From NCBI GenBank assembly GCA_021739805.1, contig JAIPBB010000086.1, positions 1-17,522 on the forward strand: a stretch of 17,522 nucleotides of DNA. The letters are read 5' to 3'. Below are positions 14,663-17,522 of this stretch, piece by piece. The notes under the pieces were generated by a model. The model ran no database searches. It was not told the origin of the DNA and saw only the letters and a program-made list of their open reading frames with translations. Position 1 is the first letter of the stretch, and every line of letters begins with the position of its first letter. The stretch comes from Saprospiraceae bacterium (GTDB taxonomy: Bacteria; Bacteroidota; Bacteroidia; Bacteroidales; JAIPBB01). The position numbers and the translations under genes are program-made.

Positions 14663-14962
14663 ATGCCTCTAGCAGCAAGACTTACAGATATGCACACGTG
14701 CCCAATGCAAACACCGGGAGTTCCCCCAATACCTCATGTTGGCGGTCCAATTGTTGGACCAGGTTCTCCGACGGTTTTAATTGGAAAAATGCCCGCAGCA
14801 GTTATGGGTGATAGTTGTGTTTGTGTCGGTCCGCCTGACTCTATTGTAAAAGGATCGGCTACTGTAATGATTGGAGGCAAACCGGCAGCACGCATGGGTG
14901 ATACAACGGCTCATGGTGGCTCAATAGTATTAGGATGTCCAACAGTAATGATTGGAGGATAA
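14663..14962 (+). CDS. PAAR-domain spike tip protein
   Basis: A 99-aa protein consisting only of the PAAR domain that sharpens the spike. It has the triplet-repeat cone pattern: MPLAARLTDMHTCP, then GSPTVLIGKMPAAVMGDSCVC (about 34-54), then GSATVMIGGKPAARMGDTTAHGG (64-86). Candidate zinc ligands are H11, H25, H84 and C92. With no C-terminal extension it is a plain tip, not an effector-carrying PAAR. Its last two codons are GGA-GGA, and their GGAGG doubles as a ribosome binding site for the next gene. The 107-bp leader before it is A/T-rich and holds only a 6-bp hairpin, ACATTA-AG-TAATGT. Confidence 0.95.
   Translation: MPLAARLTDMHTCPMQTPGVPPIPHVGGPIVGPGSPTVLIGKMPAAVMGDSCVCVGPPDSIVKGSATVMIGGKPAARMGDTTAHGGSIVLGCPTVMIGG
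14954..14958 (+). promoter_or_regulatory. Shine-Dalgarno-like GGAGG for the gp25-like gene
   Basis: GGAGG at 14954-14958 lies 5 bp before the ATG at 14964, a near-ideal Shine-Dalgarno and unusual in this window, where most starts have none. It supports ATG 14964 over the in-frame TTG at 14952, which would overlap the PAAR stop. It sits inside the last PAAR codons (Gly-Gly), suggesting translational coupling. Confidence 0.6.
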
Positions 14963-14963
14963 A

Positions 14964-15383
14964 ATGGACTATGAAAATTATGCAGATATTCCCTTTATAG
15001 GTAAAGGTTGGTCATTTCCACCTTCTTTTAATAAAGCGAATAAGCAATTGAAAATGGCTTCGGGTAACCAGGATATAAAACAAAGCCTGGAAATACTTTT
15101 ATCAACAAGGGTTGGTGAACGCTTTATTCATCCTGATTTTGGATGTGATCTCAGGGACTTATTATTTCAGCCTTTAGATACTACTCTTGAAAATTATATG
15201 TCGGACTTAATACGAACAGCTATTGTACTTTATGAGCCAAGAATATCAATTGAAAAAATTACCCTAAAGCAAAAAGCAATGGAGGGATTAATTAATATTG
15301 AAATAGAATACCTTATTCGCACAACAAATACTCGGTCAAATTTTGTATATCCATTTTATTTAAAAGAAGCAACAAATATCTAA
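14964..15383 (+). CDS. gp25-like baseplate wedge protein (Afp9-like)
   Basis: A 139-aa member of the GPW/gp25 family. The hallmark is the block DIKQSLEILLSTRVGERFIHPDFGCDLRDLLFQP, with the E-R-x-x-x-P-x-F-G motif, at about residues 37-70. A helix (LENYMSDLIRTAIVLYEPRISIEKITL) and a final beta strand complete the fold. In baseplates gp25 contacts the first sheath ring, so it links the ring to the sheath and helps start sheath assembly. Start ATG 14964 is chosen for its Shine-Dalgarno. It is 1 bp after the PAAR stop and 18 bp before the next gene. The N-terminal segment DYENYADIPFIGKGWSFPPSF is an extension common in Bacteroidota homologues, as I recall. Confidence 0.95.
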   Translation: MDYENYADIPFIGKGWSFPPSFNKANKQLKMASGNQDIKQSLEILLSTRVGERFIHPDFGCDLRDLLFQPLDTTLENYMSDLIRTAIVLYEPRISIEKITLKQKAMEGLINIEIEYLIRTTNTRSNFVYPFYLKEATNI

Positions 15384-15401
15384 TAATCTGTGAAATCGTT
15401 A

Positions 15402-17522
15402 ATGGCAAACATATCAAATTATTCTAACAAGGGTACTTCCCGTGATGAAAGATTTATACCTGCTCTTGATGATGAATATTTTAAAATCGATGACAGAACC
15501 CTGAATGACTTTGCATCATTTGCTGTGAAATACGGAACTCTTATCAATTATTATAACGAGGATAATAAATTGGATGGCGATTGGTCCTCTTTTTTCAAAG
15601 ATGATGAATCATTTATTCTTATCAATATAAATGCTTTTAAATATAAAAAGCACCAAAGAAGCTTTAATTACTTATTATCAGAAATTCAGACTACTTCCAA
15701 CAAAGTAGAAATAACAAATATTTACAAAGTTATTTTTAATAAACTTTTTGAGGTGTTTGTACTAATCGAAAAATGGTATCAATTAACAAGCCTTATTAAA
15801 GAATTCCATAGGGAACTTAGAAACCTGATAAAGAAAAGATTTAGCCTGGTCTTATCAAAGATGATTGTTTTTCAGGATGATATATTAAAGTCAGGGATTG
15901 TGGAATCTATTGATTTGTTTGATGTTTCAAAGCTTTCATCGGTTTGGGAAATTAATACTTTTGCTCATGATAATCATGAGTTTCTAGGTAAATCATATTC
16001 TGAAAAATCAAATGATTCTGCCAAACAATTCGAATCATATATTGCAAACTATATTGATATATTAAGGATTGTTATTAAAAGCTCTGGTGAATATTTAGAA
16101 AAACAGTTGTTTAAATCGGGCAATGTAAAACCTCATATAGGTCTTTTTATAGCTTTCATAAAATTGTATAAATTTGCCCAAGACGATTTGAATAAATTTC
16201 TCGGACGTCATTTGGAGTATTATTTTAAAGAAATATTAAAATTTTCATACAGAAAGGAAATTCCTGATCAGGTTTATGTATTTCTCACACCAACATCAAA
16301 TTTAAAAACAGTCCTTTTACCTAAAGATACTCAATTAATTGCTGGTGTTGACCCTGATGGAAATCAGCTAATTTATTCATTAATTGCAGATTTTTCACTT
16401 AATCATGCTTCAATTCAGAAAATTTTAGGCGTTATTAACGAAACTTCAAAGCCGGTTTTTGATTTGGCATTAAATAAGATTGGATTAAATCAAAAATACA
16501 TTATTGACAATTCCCTGTGTTTGGAGAATCTGGAAAGTATTAAAAAAATCCAGGAAAATGATTCATTAGGTGTTAAAATGGGTTTTGCTATTTCTTCATC
16601 CATTTTATTACTATCAGAAGGATTAAGGAGAGTAAATTTAAATTTTGAATTCTCGAAACAATCTTTCAATGATTTTATTGGATGTATGACTGAATTCATC
16701 TCCAAAAATTATAATTCTAATGTAAAAATTACAGATTTAATTTTAAATCCTTTTGCAATTTCCTATTCAACTGAAGATGATAATTGGTTTGAAATTCCTG
16801 ATGAAGATATCGAAATTCAAATAATTAAACATGAGGATGATTTTCTTAACAGAATAGAGTTTAAACTTTTTATTGGTACTACTTATCCACCAGTTTTGCC
16901 TCATATTGAATCAGATTTTATTGATTCAAATAAGCTTAAACTTCCGGTTTTCAGATTTCATTATAAGCATGACAATAACAGCTTTTATAATTTTTATAAG
17001 TTATTGTCAATCGAAACTATTGATATTGAAGTGGATGTGCTTGGGGTGAAAAATCTGATTGTACAAAATGATTATGGTCCTTTGGACGTTTCAAGTCCTT
17101 TTGATCCCTTTGGCCCTATTCCTTCAATAGGTTCTTCGTTTTACATTGGTCATGAGAATATTTTCAACCATAATTTGAATGAATTAAGAATTCAATTTGA
17201 CTGGTTCAATATTCCACCTAATGATTTAGGTTTTTATGAATACTACCAAGGTTATGATGGAGTTGAAAACAATGATGTTTTCAAAGCAAAAATTTCAATT
17301 CTCGATAATTATCGGTGGTTTCCTGATGAAAACCAACAAATCATTTCTTTGTTTGAATCTGTGGAGGATGTTGACATTGACGTTGATCCGGTTAATAACT
17401 ATAGGTTGATTAATAATATTGACACTATAAGACTTTCAATTGCTAAAACCACTAAATGTAATACCGATACAATTTACAGTAAATCAACGCGAAATGGTTT
17501 TATAAAATTAGAATTATGTTAC
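15402..17522 (+). CDS. Large gp6/Afp11-like baseplate protein, cut by the window edge
   Basis: The reading frame is open from ATG 15402 to the window end, 707 codons with no stop, so the gene is truncated here. The product is a baseplate wedge protein of the gp6/Afp11 (baseplate J-like) class. Supporting motifs are H-L-E-Y-Y-F-K-E-I-L (about 271-280) followed by EIPDQVYVFL and LLPKDTQLIAG (about 287-315), and DPFGPIPSIGSSFYIGHEN (about 568-586). The Y-Y-x-E-x-L ... LP-x-T-x-L ... F-G-P-x-P-x-x-G-S-S-F-Y-I-G layout recurs in Bacteroidota eCIS baseplate proteins that I know. The first ~260 residues are helical and carry no family motif I can name. These proteins usually exceed 1,000 aa, so several hundred residues remain to the right. 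Placement after gp25 fits the wedge module. Confidence 0.88.
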   Translation, partial: MANISNYSNKGTSRDERFIPALDDEYFKIDDRTLNDFASFAVKYGTLINYYNEDNKLDGDWSSFFKDDESFILININAFKYKKHQRSFNYLLSEIQTTSNKVEITNIYKVIFNKLFEVFVLIEKWYQLTSLIKEFHRELRNLIKKRFSLVLSKMIVFQDDILKSGIVESIDLFDVSKLSSVWEINTFAHDNHEFLGKSYSEKSNDSAKQFESYIANYIDILRIVIKSSGEYLEKQLFKSGNVKPHIGLFIAFIKLYKFAQDDLNKFLGRHLEYYFKEILKFSYRKEIPDQVYVFLTPTSNLKTVLLPKDTQLIAGVDPDGNQLIYSLIADFSLNHASIQKILGVINETSKPVFDLALNKIGLNQKYIIDNSLCLENLESIKKIQENDSLGVKMGFAISSSILLLSEGLRRVNLNFEFSKQSFNDFIGCMTEFISKNYNSNVKITDLILNPFAISYSTEDDNWFEIPDEDIEIQIIKHEDDFLNRIEFKLFIGTTYPPVLPHIESDFIDSNKLKLPVFRFHYKHDNNSFYNFYKLLSIETIDIEVDVLGVKNLIVQNDYGPLDVSSPFDPFGPIPSIGSSFYIGHENIFNHNLNELRIQFDWFNIPPNDLGFYEYYQGYDGVENNDVFKAKISILDNYRWFPDENQQIISLFESVEDVDIDVDPVNNYRLINNIDTIRLSIAKTTKCNTDTIYSKSTRNGFIKLELCY

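Noticed and set aside
6885..17522. Prophage or tailocin interpretation of the tail genes
   Set aside because: DUF4255, DUF5908-like, LysM baseplate and PAAR genes together with the large eCIS-type baseplate protein fit an eCIS. No integrase, head, portal, terminase or lysis gene is seen. It cannot be fully excluded without the right flank.

Overview
The window looks like a piece of a Bacteroidota (Bacteroidales/Flavobacteriia-like) chromosome, probably environmental. The DNA is AT-rich and every recognisable gene is on the + strand. Start codons mostly lack Shine-Dalgarno sequences. Several intergenic regions match the Bacteroidota promoter pattern TTTG-N18/19-TANNTTTG. The protein types also fit: PD40 lipoprotein, TPR lipoprotein, and an NtrC-type regulator that ends after its AAA+ domain.

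Left part (1-6832), ordinary chromosomal genes: a PD40/TolB-like lipoprotein (130-1212), a small predicted outer-membrane beta-barrel (1305-1943), an ABC-2 type permease with no ATPase partner here (2129-3460), a sigma-54-type response regulator (3889-5052), a nine-TPR lipoprotein (5326-6366) and a GNAT acetyltransferase (6368-6832). Two gene-free stretches, about 1212-1304 and 3461-3700, are built from repeated short words. Both carry the same perfect 20-bp palindrome, and the second also has about four copies of a ~45-bp tandem repeat.

Right part (6885-17522 and beyond): one long collinear locus for a contractile injection system of the extracellular (eCIS; Afp/PVC/MAC-like) family. Order: small basic two-TM protein, DUF4255 tube-cap protein, unknown 334-aa protein, single sheath gene, tube protein 1, tube protein 2, 59-aa DUF5908-like protein, LysM baseplate protein, VgrG-like spike, PAAR tip, gp25-like baseplate protein, and a large gp6/Afp11-like baseplate protein cut by the window edge. 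From family knowledge, sheath and tube form the contractile barrel, the DUF4255 protein caps it, the LysM/gp25/gp6-like proteins form the baseplate, and VgrG plus PAAR form the puncturing spike. The tape measure, AAA+ ATPase, fibres and effectors are not in the window and would be expected to the right.

A good promoter match (6835-6864) lies just before the two-TM gene. That gene is only 3 bp from the DUF4255 gene, so it is probably part of the system. A strong hairpin between the two tube genes (11326-11372) separates the high-copy parts (sheath, main tube) from the low-copy baseplate genes and may help set their ratio. The injection system itself is a known class. The least explained parts are the two-TM protein, the 334-aa protein and the internal regulatory structures.
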